A stretch of DNA of 64,000 nucleotides from Ceratopteris richardii (lineage: Eukaryota; Streptophyta; Polypodiopsida; Polypodiales; Pteridaceae). Location: contig CM035423.1 of assembly GCA_020310875.1 (NCBI GenBank), positions 129,031,638 through 129,095,637 on the forward strand, written 5' to 3'. This document shows positions 33,939 to 43,558 of the stretch, piece by piece (the first letter of the stretch is position 1; each line of letters starts with the position of its first letter). Made by a program: the position numbers and the translations under genes. The notes below the pieces were generated by a model. The model searched no databases and was not told where the DNA came from. It saw only the letters and a list, made by a program, of their open reading frames with translations.

Positions 33939-36028
33939 AGATCCAAGGTAATGTTGGTCATGCCTTGTTCACCGATGGAGAACATAAGATCTCTGAGTTA
34001 GATCTTTGGCACAAAAGGCTTGGACATTTCAATGAAAGAGGTATCAAAGATATGATTAACAATGGTTCAGTGCTTGGATTGCCTAATGTTGCAGGTCAAC
34101 ATATGACATACAGATGTGAGGCATGTCAGTTAGGTAAGGCTCATAAGCAATCTTATTCCAAGCATGGTTTTATGTATTCAAAAAAGCTTGAATTGGTACA
34201 CACAGATGTGTGGGGGCCATCAAAGGATTGCAGTATCAATGGTTCAAGATATTATGTGATTTATGTTGATGATGCTACCAGATGGATCACTATTTATGTG
34301 ATCAAAGATAAGTTAGAGGTATTTAATACATTCAAACATTATCATGTGTATGCAGAAAGAATTACAGGTCATAAGTTGAAAAGACTAAGGTCAGATGGAG
34401 GGGGAGAGTATTTTTCTAATGAGTTCAGTGATTACTTGTGGAATGTAGGTATAAAAAGAGAGGTTACTTGCACATACTCTCCTCAACAAAATGATGTAGC
34501 AGAAAGGAGGAATAGAACTCTTGTTGAGTTTGCAAGGTCAATGATGAAGGAGAAAAATTGCCCTAATTATTTGTGGGCTGAGGCTGTAAATACAGCTACT
34601 TATTTGGTTAATAGGTTACCATGTAAAGCTTTGCAGGGTATGACACCATATGAGGCATGGTGGGGTAAGAGACCTACATTAGATCATTGCAAAGTATTTG
34701 GATGTTTGGCACATGCATATGTGCCATCACAATTAAGGCACAAATTGGAACCTAAAGCTGAAAAGTATGTATTTATTGGTTATGATGATAAGCTGATGGG
34801 ATATAGGTTGTGGAGTCCATCCACAAAACAATTCCTTGTATCTAAGGATGTTACATTTAATGAGCAAGGTACTTGGTATGCAGGTACAATCAATATTAAT
34901 GCAGGTGATGAAGAAGTTGTGAATCAAAAGAAAGGTAAATCAAAGGTTCAGATATTTGATGAAGAGGAGAACAATGAAGTGCAGGTTGAAGTTGACGAAA
35001 TGCCAAGATTTGATCCTGAGTGTGATGAACCAGGAACCTCAAGGAGTGGAGAACTTAGAAGGTCATCAATACACAAGTGGCAACCTACAAGGTATAGCTA
35101 TGACACTTCTTTTTTGGCTACAAAAGATTATGCTTATATGATAAAGATAGATGAAGACCCTTCTACATATGAAGAGGCAAAAGGTAAGGAAAATTGGGAG
35201 AAAGCTATGCAAGAAGAATATGATGCATTGATGGAGAATCAGACATGGGAGTTGGTTCCTAAACCAAATAGCCAGAAGATCATTGGATGCAAATGGGTCT
35301 ACAAGACAAAAAGGTTTGCAGATGGAAGTGTGTCTAGGTATAAAGCTAGACTTGTTGTGAAAGGTTTTGCTCAGACATATGGTGTAGACTATGATGAGAC
35401 CTATAGTCCTGTGGCAAAGATGACAACCATCAGGAGACTCATAGCTATTGCTGCATGTAAAGGTTGGAAATTATGTCAATTAGATGTGAAGAATGCTTTT
35501 TTAAATGGTTATATTTCAGATGATGTTTTCATGGAGCAACCACAAGGATTCAGAGATGGAAGGTATCCAGATCATGTGTGCAAGCTCAAGAGAGCTTTGT
35601 ATGGTTTGAAGCAAGCCCCAAGGGCATGGAATTATAGACTTGTGAAGTTCTTGAAAGAACTTGGATTTCAAGTATCTAAAGCAGATAGTAGCTTGCTTGT
35701 CAAAGCAAGTGATGATGGGTTCATATACATGTGCATATATGTTGATGATATAATTCTTACAGGTACAAATGAGAGAGACATTCAAAGCCTAAAGAAGCAA
35801 ATGGAGAAAGAATTCAAGATCAGTGATTTGGGAGACTTGTCATATCTTTTGGGCATGGAAATCTCATACACTCAACATGGAGTGTCTGTGACTCAAGAAA
35901 GGTATTTGAGAAACTTGTTGATCAAGTTTAAGATGAATGATTGCAGGGTAGCACCTACTCCAATGGAGGTGAATCACAAATTGAGTAAATATGGAGCTGA
36001 AGAGTTCAAGGATATGAAACTATATTAG
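33926..36028 (+). CDS. pol: Copia-2a integrase and reverse transcriptase
   Basis: 700-codon open frame. It is the continuation of the polyprotein rather than an independently started gene. GAG-pre-integrase LWHKRLGHFNERG and CEACQLGKAHKQS are followed by integrase HTDVWGPSKD (first Asp), YVDDATRWI and SPQQNDVAERRN (Glu; Asp replaces the common Gly). RT has [54 protein letters not shown] and the intact CIYVDDIILTG at about residue 603. It ends at TAG 36026-36028 (after MKLY), where copy Copia-2b has a Gln codon. Confidence 0.95.
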   Translation: MFTLKIQGNVGHALFTDGEHKISELDLWHKRLGHFNERGIKDMINNGSVLGLPNVAGQHMTYRCEACQLGKAHKQSYSKHGFMYSKKLELVHTDVWGPSKDCSINGSRYYVIYVDDATRWITIYVIKDKLEVFNTFKHYHVYAERITGHKLKRLRSDGGGEYFSNEFSDYLWNVGIKREVTCTYSPQQNDVAERRNRTLVEFARSMMKEKNCPNYLWAEAVNTATYLVNRLPCKALQGMTPYEAWWGKRPTLDHCKVFGCLAHAYVPSQLRHKLEPKAEKYVFIGYDDKLMGYRLWSPSTKQFLVSKDVTFNEQGTWYAGTININAGDEEVVNQKKGKSKVQIFDEEENNEVQVEVDEMPRFDPECDEPGTSRSGELRRSSIHKWQPTRYSYDTSFLATKDYAYMIKIDEDPSTYEEAKGKENWEKAMQEEYDALMENQTWELVPKPNSQKIIGCKWVYKTKRFADGSVSRYKARLVVKGFAQTYGVDYDETYSPVAKMTTIRRLIAIAACKGWKLCQLDVKNAFLNGYISDDVFMEQPQGFRDGRYPDHVCKLKRALYGLKQAPRAWNYRLVKFLKELGFQVSKADSSLLVKASDDGFIYMCIYVDDIILTGTNERDIQSLKKQMEKEFKISDLGDLSYLLGMEISYTQHGVSVTQERYLRNLLIKFKMNDCRVAPTPMEVNHKLSKYGAEEFKDMKLY

Positions 36029-36690
36029 AGTTTTGTTGGTAGTCTGATATATGCTACATTAACTAGGCCTGATTTGTCATATGCAGTTGGAGTTTTGTCT
36101 CAATTCATGCATTGCCCTAGGAAAGAACATTGGATTGCAGGACAAAGAGTGTTGATGTACATTAAGGGTACACTCAAAGAAGGTTTGTATTATGGTTTTA
36201 CAACAGATACAAACATCAAGATATGCAGATTGGGCAGGTAATCCTGATGATAGGAGATCAACATATGGATACTTGTGTTATGTGGGAGATAAGTTAATTT
36301 CTTGGTTTTCAAAGAAGCAACACACAGTTCTTTGTCCTCTACAAAGGCTGAGTACAAAGGTATGGTTGAAGGTGCAAAGGAAGTGATATGGCTTAAGACT
36401 CTCATGAAGAGTTTTGACATCATTCAGAGTACTCCTACTATTCATGGGGATAACATGAGTTCATTGTATTTAGCTGCTTATCCTGTTTTTCATGCCAGGA
36501 CCAAACTCATTGAGATTCAGTATCACTTTCTAAGAGAGAAGGTGATGGATAAAGAGATTGAAGTCATACATACTTCAACAAAGATCAGATAGCTGATATG
36601 CTAACCAAAAGCTTGGATGGACCAAAGCTATAGAGATTCAAAGACATGGCAGGTATAAAGAAGATAGAGAAAACCTCAATTGATGATTGA
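36029..36690 (+). pseudogene. pol: Copia-2a RT end and RNase H, broken
   Basis: After the TAG the same frame reads SLIYATLTRPDLSYAVG and FMHCPRKEHW. At about 36220 a few bases are missing relative to Copia-2b (around the first RNase H Asp). The frame then reads [22 protein letters not shown], is shifted again near 36335 (KAEYKGMVE, the Glu motif) and near 36590, and ends in LTKSLDG. The RNase H is therefore inactive as written. Confidence 0.9.
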
Positions 36691-36698
36691 GGGGGAGC
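36685..36698 (+). promoter_or_regulatory. Copia-2a polypurine tract
   Basis: GATTGAGGGGGAGC directly before the 3' LTR. The same tract precedes the LTRs of Copia-2b and Copia-4, showing these families are related. Confidence 0.93.
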
Positions 36699-37680
36699 TG
36701 TTGGTGCAGGACAATCAACAATTGATGTTTTAATGAAGAATTGGAGTCAAGGATTGAAGAAAAGATTCAAGTTGTGAAGCATGAAGGAAGAATACATTCA
36801 GAAGGTGAAGATGTGTACACATATGTACATTAATTTAGAGATAGTTCACTTACATCTTTGAGTAGTCATAAGCTTGTAAATTTTTGTCTATACATACTAT
36901 GAAAATGTCGGGGCAAGTATGAGAGAGCATGAGAATAGAGTAATCAGGAGTTGTATGAGTCATTAGACATCTTAGAAGTGAGTTAAGACTCTATCATCAC
37001 TCAGTTGTAAAATTCTCAGAAATGAAGAAAATGTTGTGCCCGATATTTCTGCGTTTTCTCTTTTTGTGTTAAATCTTTTGTGAAATGCTTTTGTAAAAGT
37101 CTAAGTCCATAGTTGATTGAGTGTAGGAACATTTACATGTGTAAATGGAAACATGAGAAGTTGCAGGAGGCACAAAATTTGATGTTAATGTTTTGGTTAG
37201 TTCTCCTTCCACACTGTAAAGTTTTGAGCAAGCAAGTACTCAATCTTTAAGTTGAAAGGTAAGCTATGTATGGCTAAAAGCATTTTCGTAAACGGGTTCT
37301 AGATTGAGAGAACCAAGTGTTAAAAGTTATAGGTGTCTAAATCGACTTCTTAGAAGAACAGTTTTAGACATAGGTAACTTGTTGAGGTCATTTCTCAAGG
37401 TATACTGAATCTTTTGGAGTGATTCAACTTGGAAAAGGTGCGCAAACTGTAGGCGACACCTTGTGCAAAGTTTTATAAAAAACTTTACACAATTGATAAG
37501 GTAATGAGAGAGAAACGTGTAGCAGACTTTATGTGTAGTCATTTCTTCCACAGATTTTTCCAAATCTTTATAATTGATCATTGATCCTCTAAATTTGGAG
37601 AAGGTTTGAGTTATTCTTGTTATAGAGGTGCTCTAATTACAAGAGTAACTTGTTCTTTTGGATATTAACACTCTCCATCA
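36699..37680 (+). repeat. Copia-2a 3' LTR (982 bp)
   Basis: TGTTGGTGCAGG at the start, CTCTCCATCA at the end, followed by TSD TTTGT. It is shorter than the 5' LTR because of an internal deletion of about 55 bp near 37104. Confidence 0.96.
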
Positions 37681-38270
37681 TTTGTGAGTCCCAAGAAAAG
37701 ACAAACATAAAAAGGACAATAAAATTTCCACAAACGTTTTTGCCGCTATTGATTAGCTTTTCATTTAAAAGTATTTGCAAAAATAAAAATGCAATCGCGT
37801 GAAAAACTACACCGCCATTGTGCATTTCCAAAAAAACTCAATGAAAGACACTTTCGGTATCATGCTGCTACGCTCGATAGGATTTGATCCCTACTGGGTT
37901 GTTTAAGGGGTTTCGATCTAGCCACACTACCCATGTGGCTTACTTGTAAATTATTCCAAAGAATATAGTATAATATTTTGGTAGGTGGACATGAAGGCAT
38001 TGTTTCCAACAACCCCCCTTCAATGTCATAATGTTACTAGTACCTACAAAACCTTTGATATCTGCAAATATATCTCTTAACTAATGACCGCTAAATCTTA
38101 AGCTGATTGTTCATGAACTTGGATGCTTGAGAAACTATAAACTAAATGTCCGGATGTGTGTTACATAGATACATTAAATAACCAACTACTTGACTATATA
38201 ATGTAGCATCAAATGGTTTTGAATCTACTTTGGACTCTATTGACACATTAACATCCGTAGGTGTTTGCAT
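37681..38270. repeat. Segmental duplication copy A, right part
   Basis: Starts with the second TTTGT of Copia-2a and matches 45163-45760. On the minus strand it holds a Copia-3 LTR start (TGTTGGAAAC from 38011 leftwards), a polypurine tract at 38012-38020 and a Copia-3 RT end (FDATLYSQVVGYLMYL near 38210). It stops at 38270, where the truncated Copia-2b LTR begins. Confidence 0.93.
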
Positions 38271-38490
38271 GCTCTCTCATATCTGCCTTGACTTTTTTCC
38301 TTGTATATATAGGCAAATATGTACAAGCTCATAACCATACAAAAGGTATATATGAGCTATCTCTAAATTAATGTACATATGTATACAAATCTTCATCTTT
38401 TGAACATGTAATTTCTTCATGCTTCATAAATTAATATTTTCTTCAGTCCTTGACTTCAAGACTTCAATTGGTGATTGATTTGCACCAACA
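38271..38490 (-). repeat. Copia-2b 3' LTR, truncated
   Basis: Minus-strand start TGTTGGTGCAAATCAATC at 38490, with U3 similar to 42340-42565. It breaks off at GAGAGCATG, where the duplicated segment begins with TGCAAACACC. The short shared ATGC at the junction suggests illegitimate recombination. Confidence 0.85.
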
Positions 38491-38509
38491 GCTCCCCCTA
38501 AATCATCAA

Positions 38510-39014
38510 TTGAGGTTTTCTCTATCTTCTTTATACCTGCCATGTCTTTGAATCTCTGTAGCTTTGGTCCATCCAAGCTTTTGGTTAGGATATCAAATAT
38601 CTGATCTTTTGTTGAAGTATGTATGACTTCAATCTCCTTATCCATCACCTTCTCTCTTAGAAAGTGATATTGAATCTCAATATGTTTAGTCCTTGGATGA
38701 AAAACAGGACTAGCACCTAAATACAATGAACTCATGTTATCTCCATGAATAGTGGGTGTACTCTGAATAATGTCAAAACTCTTTATAAGAGTCTTATGCC
38801 ATATCACTTCCTTTGCAGCTTCAACCATACCTTTGTTCTCTGCCTTTGTGGATGATAAAACAACTATGTGTTGCTTCTTTGAACACCAAGAGATTAACTT
38901 ATCTCCCACATAACACAAGTATCCATATGTTGATCTCCTATCATCAAGATCACCTGCCCAATCTGTATCACTATATATCTTGATGTTTGTATCTGATGTA
39001 AAACCATAATACAA
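38510..39014 (-). pseudogene. pol: Copia-2b RNase H
   Basis: Open frame with [21 protein letters not shown] (catalytic Asp), STKAENKGMVEAAKEVIW (Glu motif reads AENKG instead of AEYKG), and HGDNMSSLYLGASPVFHPRTKHI (Asp). It ends with DILTKSLDGPKLQRFKDM before the PPT. It is more complete than the RNase H of Copia-2a, but a stop near 39020 separates it from RT. Confidence 0.9.
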
Positions 39015-39020
39015 ACCTTC

Positions 39021-39960
39021 TTAGAGTGTACCCTTAATGTACCTCAACACCCTTTGTCCTGCAACCCAATGTTCTTTCCTAGGACAATGCATGAATTGAG
39101 ACAACACTCCTACTGCATATGACAAGTCAGGCCTAGTTAATGTAGCATAGATCAGACTACCAACCAAACTTTGATATAGCTTCATGTCCTTGAAACCTTC
39201 TCCTCCATACCTGCTCAATTTGTGATTCACTTCCATTGGAGTAGGTGCTACCCTGCAATCTTCCATTCTAAACTTGATCAAAAAATTCTTCAAATACCTT
39301 TCTTGAGTTACATACACTCCATGTTGAGTGTATGAGATCTCCATGCCCAAGAAATATGACAAGTCTCCCAAGTCACTAATCTTGAACTCTTTCTCCATCT
39401 GTTTCTTTAGGCTTTGAATGCCTTTCTCATCTGTACCTATAAGAATTATATCATCAACATATATGCACATGTAAATAAACCAATCATCACTTGCTTTGAC
39501 AAGCAAGCTACTATCTGCTTTAGATACTTGAAAACCAAGCTCCTTTAAGAACTTCACAAGTCTATAATTCCATGCCCTTGGGGCCTACTTCAAACCATAC
39601 AAAGCTCTCTTGAGCTTACATACATGATCTGGATACCTTTCATCTCTAAATCCTTGAGGTTGCTCCATGAAAACATCATCTGAAATATAACCATTTAGAA
39701 AAGCATTCTTCACATCTAATTGACTTAATTTCCAACCTTTACATGCAGCAATAGCTATGAGTGTCCTGATGGTTGTTATTTTTGCCACAAGACTATAGTT
39801 CTCATCATAATCTATACCATATGTCTGAGCAAACCCTTTCACAACAAGTCTAGCTTTATACCTAGACACACTTCCATCTGCATACCTCTTTGTCTTGTGG
39901 ACCCATTTTCATCCAATGATCTTCTGACTATTTGGTTTAGGAACCAAATCACATGTCTCA
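39021..39960 (-). pseudogene. pol: Copia-2b reverse transcriptase
   Basis: Three adjacent open pieces: 39585-39869 ([38 protein letters not shown]), then a TAG after LYGLK at 39585 where Gln is usual, then 39021-39557 with the intact CIYVDDIILIG. A further TGA just upstream (about 39909) cuts the stretch after KPNSQKIIG. Confidence 0.9.
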
Positions 39961-41165
39961 TTCTCCATCAATGCATCATACTCTTCCTGCATAGCTTTCT
40001 CCTGATTTTCCTTACCTTTTGCCTCTTCATATGTAGAAGGGTCTTTATCTGCCTTTACCATATAAGCATAATCTTTAGTAGCAAAAAAAGAAGTGTCATA
40101 GCTATACCTTGTAGGTTTCCATTTGTGTCTTGATGACCTTCTGAGTTCTCCACTTCTTGAGGTTTCTGGTTCATCACATTCTGGATCAAACCTCGGCACT
40201 TCTTCAAATTCAAACTGTACTTCATTATTCTCTTCTTTATCAAATATTTGAACCTTTGATTTGCCTTTCTTCTGATTCACAACTTCTTCATCACCTGCAT
40301 GAATATTGATTGTACCTGCATACCAAGTACCTTGCTCATCAAATGTAACATCCTTTGACACAAGGAATTGTTTTGTGGATGGATTCCACAACCTATATCC
40401 CATTTGCTTATCATCATATCCAATGAACACATACATTTCAGCTTTAGGTTCCAATTTGTGCCTTAATTGAGATGGCACATATGCATATGCCAAACATCCA
40501 AATACTTTGCAATGACCTAGGGTAGTTCTCTTACCCCACCATGCCTCATATGGTGTCATACCCTGCAAAGCTTTACATGGTAATCTATTGACCAAATATG
40601 TAGTTGTATTTATAGCCTCATCCCATAAATAATTGGGACAATTTTTCTCCTTCATCATGGATCTTGCAAACTCAACAAGAGTTCTATTCCTCCTTTCTGC
40701 TACACCATTTTGTTGAGGAGATTACCTACAAGTAACCTCTCTTTTTATACCTGCATTCCATAAATAATCACTGAACTCATTAGAGAAATACTCCTCCCCT
40801 CCATCTGACCTTAGTCTCTTCAAATTTTGTCTTGTAATTCTTTCTGCATACACATGATAATGCTTGAATGTATTGAATACCTTTGATTTTGCTTTGATCA
40901 CATAGATAGTGATCCACCTTGTAGCATCATCAACATAAATCACATAATATCTTGAACCATTGATACTGAAATCCTTTGATGGTCCCCGCACATCTGTGTG
41001 TACCAACTCAAGCTTCTCTGAATACATAAAACCATGTTTGGAATAAGATTGCTTATGAGCCTTACCTAATTGACATGCCTCACATTTGTATGTCATATGT
41101 TGACCTGCAACATTAGGCAATCCAAGCACTGAGCCATTATTAACCATATCTTTAATACCTCTTTC
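39961..41165 (-). pseudogene. pol: Copia-2b integrase
   Basis: 41147-40722 reads CEACQLGKAHKQSYSKHG, HTDVRGPSKDFS (first Asp present, Trp to Arg) and LKRLRSDGGEEYFSNEF. After a TGCAGG break near 40722, 40658-39909 carries MMKEKNCPNYLW, TPYEAWWGKRTT and the C-terminal HKLEPKAEMYVFIGYDDKQMG. The catalytic Glu region lies in the break. Confidence 0.88.
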
Positions 41166-41497
41166 ATTGAAATGTCCAAAAGGCTAGTATTTTGGAAATG
41201 ATCCTCCAAAGCATTCCATATATCACTTGCACTTTCAAGACCTCTAATGTGAGGTAGCAAGTAGTCATTAACTCCCATATAGATAATGCTCCTAACTTGA
41301 GCATCTCTCTTCATCCAATTCTTCAAATATGATAGTTCATCCCTAGTTGGAACACTACGATCTCTGAATTGAGGCTTTTCTTCTTCACTTGTGATGTAAC
41401 CTATCAGGTCTTTGCTCATAAGATGAGCTTCCATCCTCATTGACCATGCTGGATAGTTTTCTCTATCCAATTTCTCTATCTGAAGAGAATCTCCCAT
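41166..41497 (-). pseudogene. gag: Copia-2b Gag N-terminus fused across a deletion
   Basis: LQIEKLDRENYPAWSMRMEAH through ASDIWNALEDHFQNT matches the first ~115 residues of Copia-2a Gag. It is then joined directly to the region corresponding to Copia-2a 34025 (LGHFNERGIKD, out of frame). About 1.1 kb covering the rest of gag, the zinc knuckle and the protease is absent. Confidence 0.9.
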
Positions 41498-41706
41498 CCT
41501 TTCTTCACCTGTGTATTAAACTCTTCAACCTTTATAAGGAGTAAGTGTATCTTTACTTTGAATGAAGTTTCTTCTAGTCTTCTTGATATCTTCTGGCCTC
41601 CTTCTCAAGATCTACTCTCAAGCTTTCACCTTTTGAATCTTCAAATGTTGAATTCTTTATGACTACAGCAGTCGGGGTCCTCCTTTCTTCAGTTTTGATG
41701 ATTCCT

Positions 41707-41718
41707 GCTCTGTTATCA
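41707..41718 (-). promoter_or_regulatory. Copia-2b damaged PBS
   Basis: Minus-strand TGATAACAGAGC one base after the LTR end. It differs from the tRNA-Met PBS TGGTATCAGAGC at two positions. Confidence 0.8.
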
Positions 41719-41719
41719 C

Positions 41720-42565
41720 TGATGGAGAGTGTTAACCTCCCAAAAAATAAGCTATCCTTGAAGTTAGAGCACCTCTATATCAAGAATAACTTAAAACCTT
41801 TACCGATTTGGAGGATCAATGCTCAATTACCAAAATCTTGAACAAACTGTGAAGAGAGTAATTACTCAGAAAGTCAACTTTGCACAAGGTGTCTGCTATG
41901 GTTTGTGCACCTTCTCAAAGTTAAATCATCTCAAAAGACGGAGTAGATCATGAGAAATGATCTAAACAATTCACCTATGTCTAAAACTGTAGTTCTTTAT
42001 AGTCGACTTTGACACCTGCAACTTCTAAAGCACGGTTCTCCCAAACTACAACCCGTTTATTCAAACGATTTTAGCAATTGGTAGCTTACCTTCCAAGGAG
42101 TGCTTTCTTGCTCAAAATTTTACACTGTTGAAGGAGAAGTGACCAAAACATTAGCATCGAATTTTGTGCCTCTTGCAACTTCACTTCTTCACATTTACAC
42201 ATGTGAATGTTCCTACACTCAATTCTCTCAGCCTCATCACAATTAGAATTTGAAAACTTGTACAGGGGTCAATCAACTCTAGACTTAGACTTGTACAAAA
42301 GCATTTCTCAAAAGATTAAACACAAAAGGAGTACACACAGAAATATCGGGTGCAACTTTTCTTAATTTCTAAGAAGTTTTACATCTGAGTGATGAGGGAG
42401 ATATCCTACACTACTAAAAGGTATATATGAGTAATCTCTAAATTAATGTACATATGTATAAAAATCTTCATCTTCTGAACATTTACTTTCTTCAAGCTTC
42501 ATAAATTGATCTTTTCTTCAATCCTTGACTTCAAAACTTCAATTGGTGATTGATTTGCACCAACA
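41720..42565 (-). repeat. Copia-2b 5' LTR (846 bp)
   Basis: Minus strand TGTTGGTGCAAATC (42565) to CACTCTCCATCA (41720). It is similar throughout to the Copia-2a LTRs but diverged. Confidence 0.92.
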
Positions 42566-42950
42566 CTTTATAGGGTTTAATTTGGATCTCCACAACCCAC
42601 ATCTTTGTTGACCTTTCCCATAAAAAAATTCCTTATTCTAAATCACCAATATGGTTGGTAGTTTTCCTTTTCAAGCTTCTCAATTTGAGCATTGAGATCA
42701 GCCATGCCACCTAGCTCTTTTGAAACTCCCCCTTGATGCAAGGAACTTGAAAAAGATGGATTTTACTTCAAACATAAACCTACTCCTTTTGATGAATCCT
42801 CATGTTTGATTTGATGACTTGTTTGCATCTCCTTGTTATTGACCTACACATTCATTACTTCTTTCCTTCAACCTTTGATGGGGTCCTTACTTAACTTCAA
42901 TAAATCCTTTTGTTTTTCTCTTTGATACTCCACTTATAGTTTTGATACCA
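42566..42950 (-). pseudogene. Copia-5 remnant: PBS-like site and Gag N-terminus
   Basis: On the minus strand a TGGTATCAAAAC motif (42950-42939) resembles a tRNA-Met PBS. About 200 bp further, a frame starts MADLNAQIEKLEKENYQPYW and, after a TGA, continues FRIRNFFMGK. Together these resemble the start of a copia gag. It is cut at 42566 by the Copia-2b LTR, so Copia-2b inserted into this older element. Confidence 0.6.
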
Positions 42951-43558
42951 CTATTAGATTATAAAAACTCCTATGTGCACAAGGAAAGGAAACAAACACT
43001 CTCAGGAGCTTGATATTTTTAGAAGGAGGCTTTGTGTTTTCTAACGTTTTATGAGTAAATGCAAAGAATATACGTAACAATTTGCATACTAAATCTAGGC
43101 ATGAAGAGCTTTCAAGTGAAAGTAAAATAACTTAATTTGGACACTAGATAATGCCCTAACTAGGTTCATCAAATGAGACTACTCGATCACCTCATTGAGT
43201 ATTAGCTAAGTACATAGAAAATGTTCTAGTCAGTTCTCTAAACTTCTATAGGTACTGATCCGAAACCTTATGTCACTCACAAAAAGCTTTATAAGCTTTC
43301 CAAAAAGACAAAAATCACTAGCAATGGATTCAAAATGAAGAAGAAACAACAATTACAATAGTACGGGGTCTAGCAAGATCATCTACAAAGATACAATGTA
43401 AAAGTGATATATGTAGAGACCAGATCAGAGGCTCTGTGGCTAAGTAAAAGGTCATCTTGGGGACAATATTCCACAAATACAAGTCATAATACAACTCATT
43501 TGAGGCTTTGGTGCTCACATACTAACCTCTTTAACGAATCAAAATTATATACATGTGA
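42951..43558. other. Possible 5' LTR of the Copia-5 remnant; otherwise blank
   Basis: Lies directly upstream (minus strand) of the PBS-like site, so it may be LTR sequence. I found no matching second LTR and no clear TG...CA termini. No coding potential. Confidence 0.35.

Larger units (their letters stand above)
31280..37680 (+). mobile_element. Copia-2a: structurally complete Ty1/copia retrotransposon
   Basis: 6401 bp with two LTRs, PBS, gag-pol, PPT and a 5-bp TSD (TTTGT). Its insertion site is preserved empty in the duplicate segment near 45160. Coding damage is light: a frameshift in an A9 run at 33911-33919, a TAG at 36026-36028, a short deletion near 36220 and a frameshift near 36590. 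It is inserted in the Copia-3 LTR of copy A. Confidence 0.97.
38271..42565 (-). mobile_element. Copia-2b: internally deleted Copia-2 element, minus strand
   Basis: Full 5' LTR (41720-42565), damaged PBS, gag start, then a deletion joining gag to the pre-integrase region. Integrase, RT, RNase H, PPT and a truncated 3' LTR follow. The LTR has diverged from Copia-2a (TGTTGGTGCAAATCAATCACC versus TGTTGGTGCAGGACAATC), so it belongs to a sister subfamily. The right flank is CTTTA (42566-42570), and the left flank is lost with the LTR end. Confidence 0.93.
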
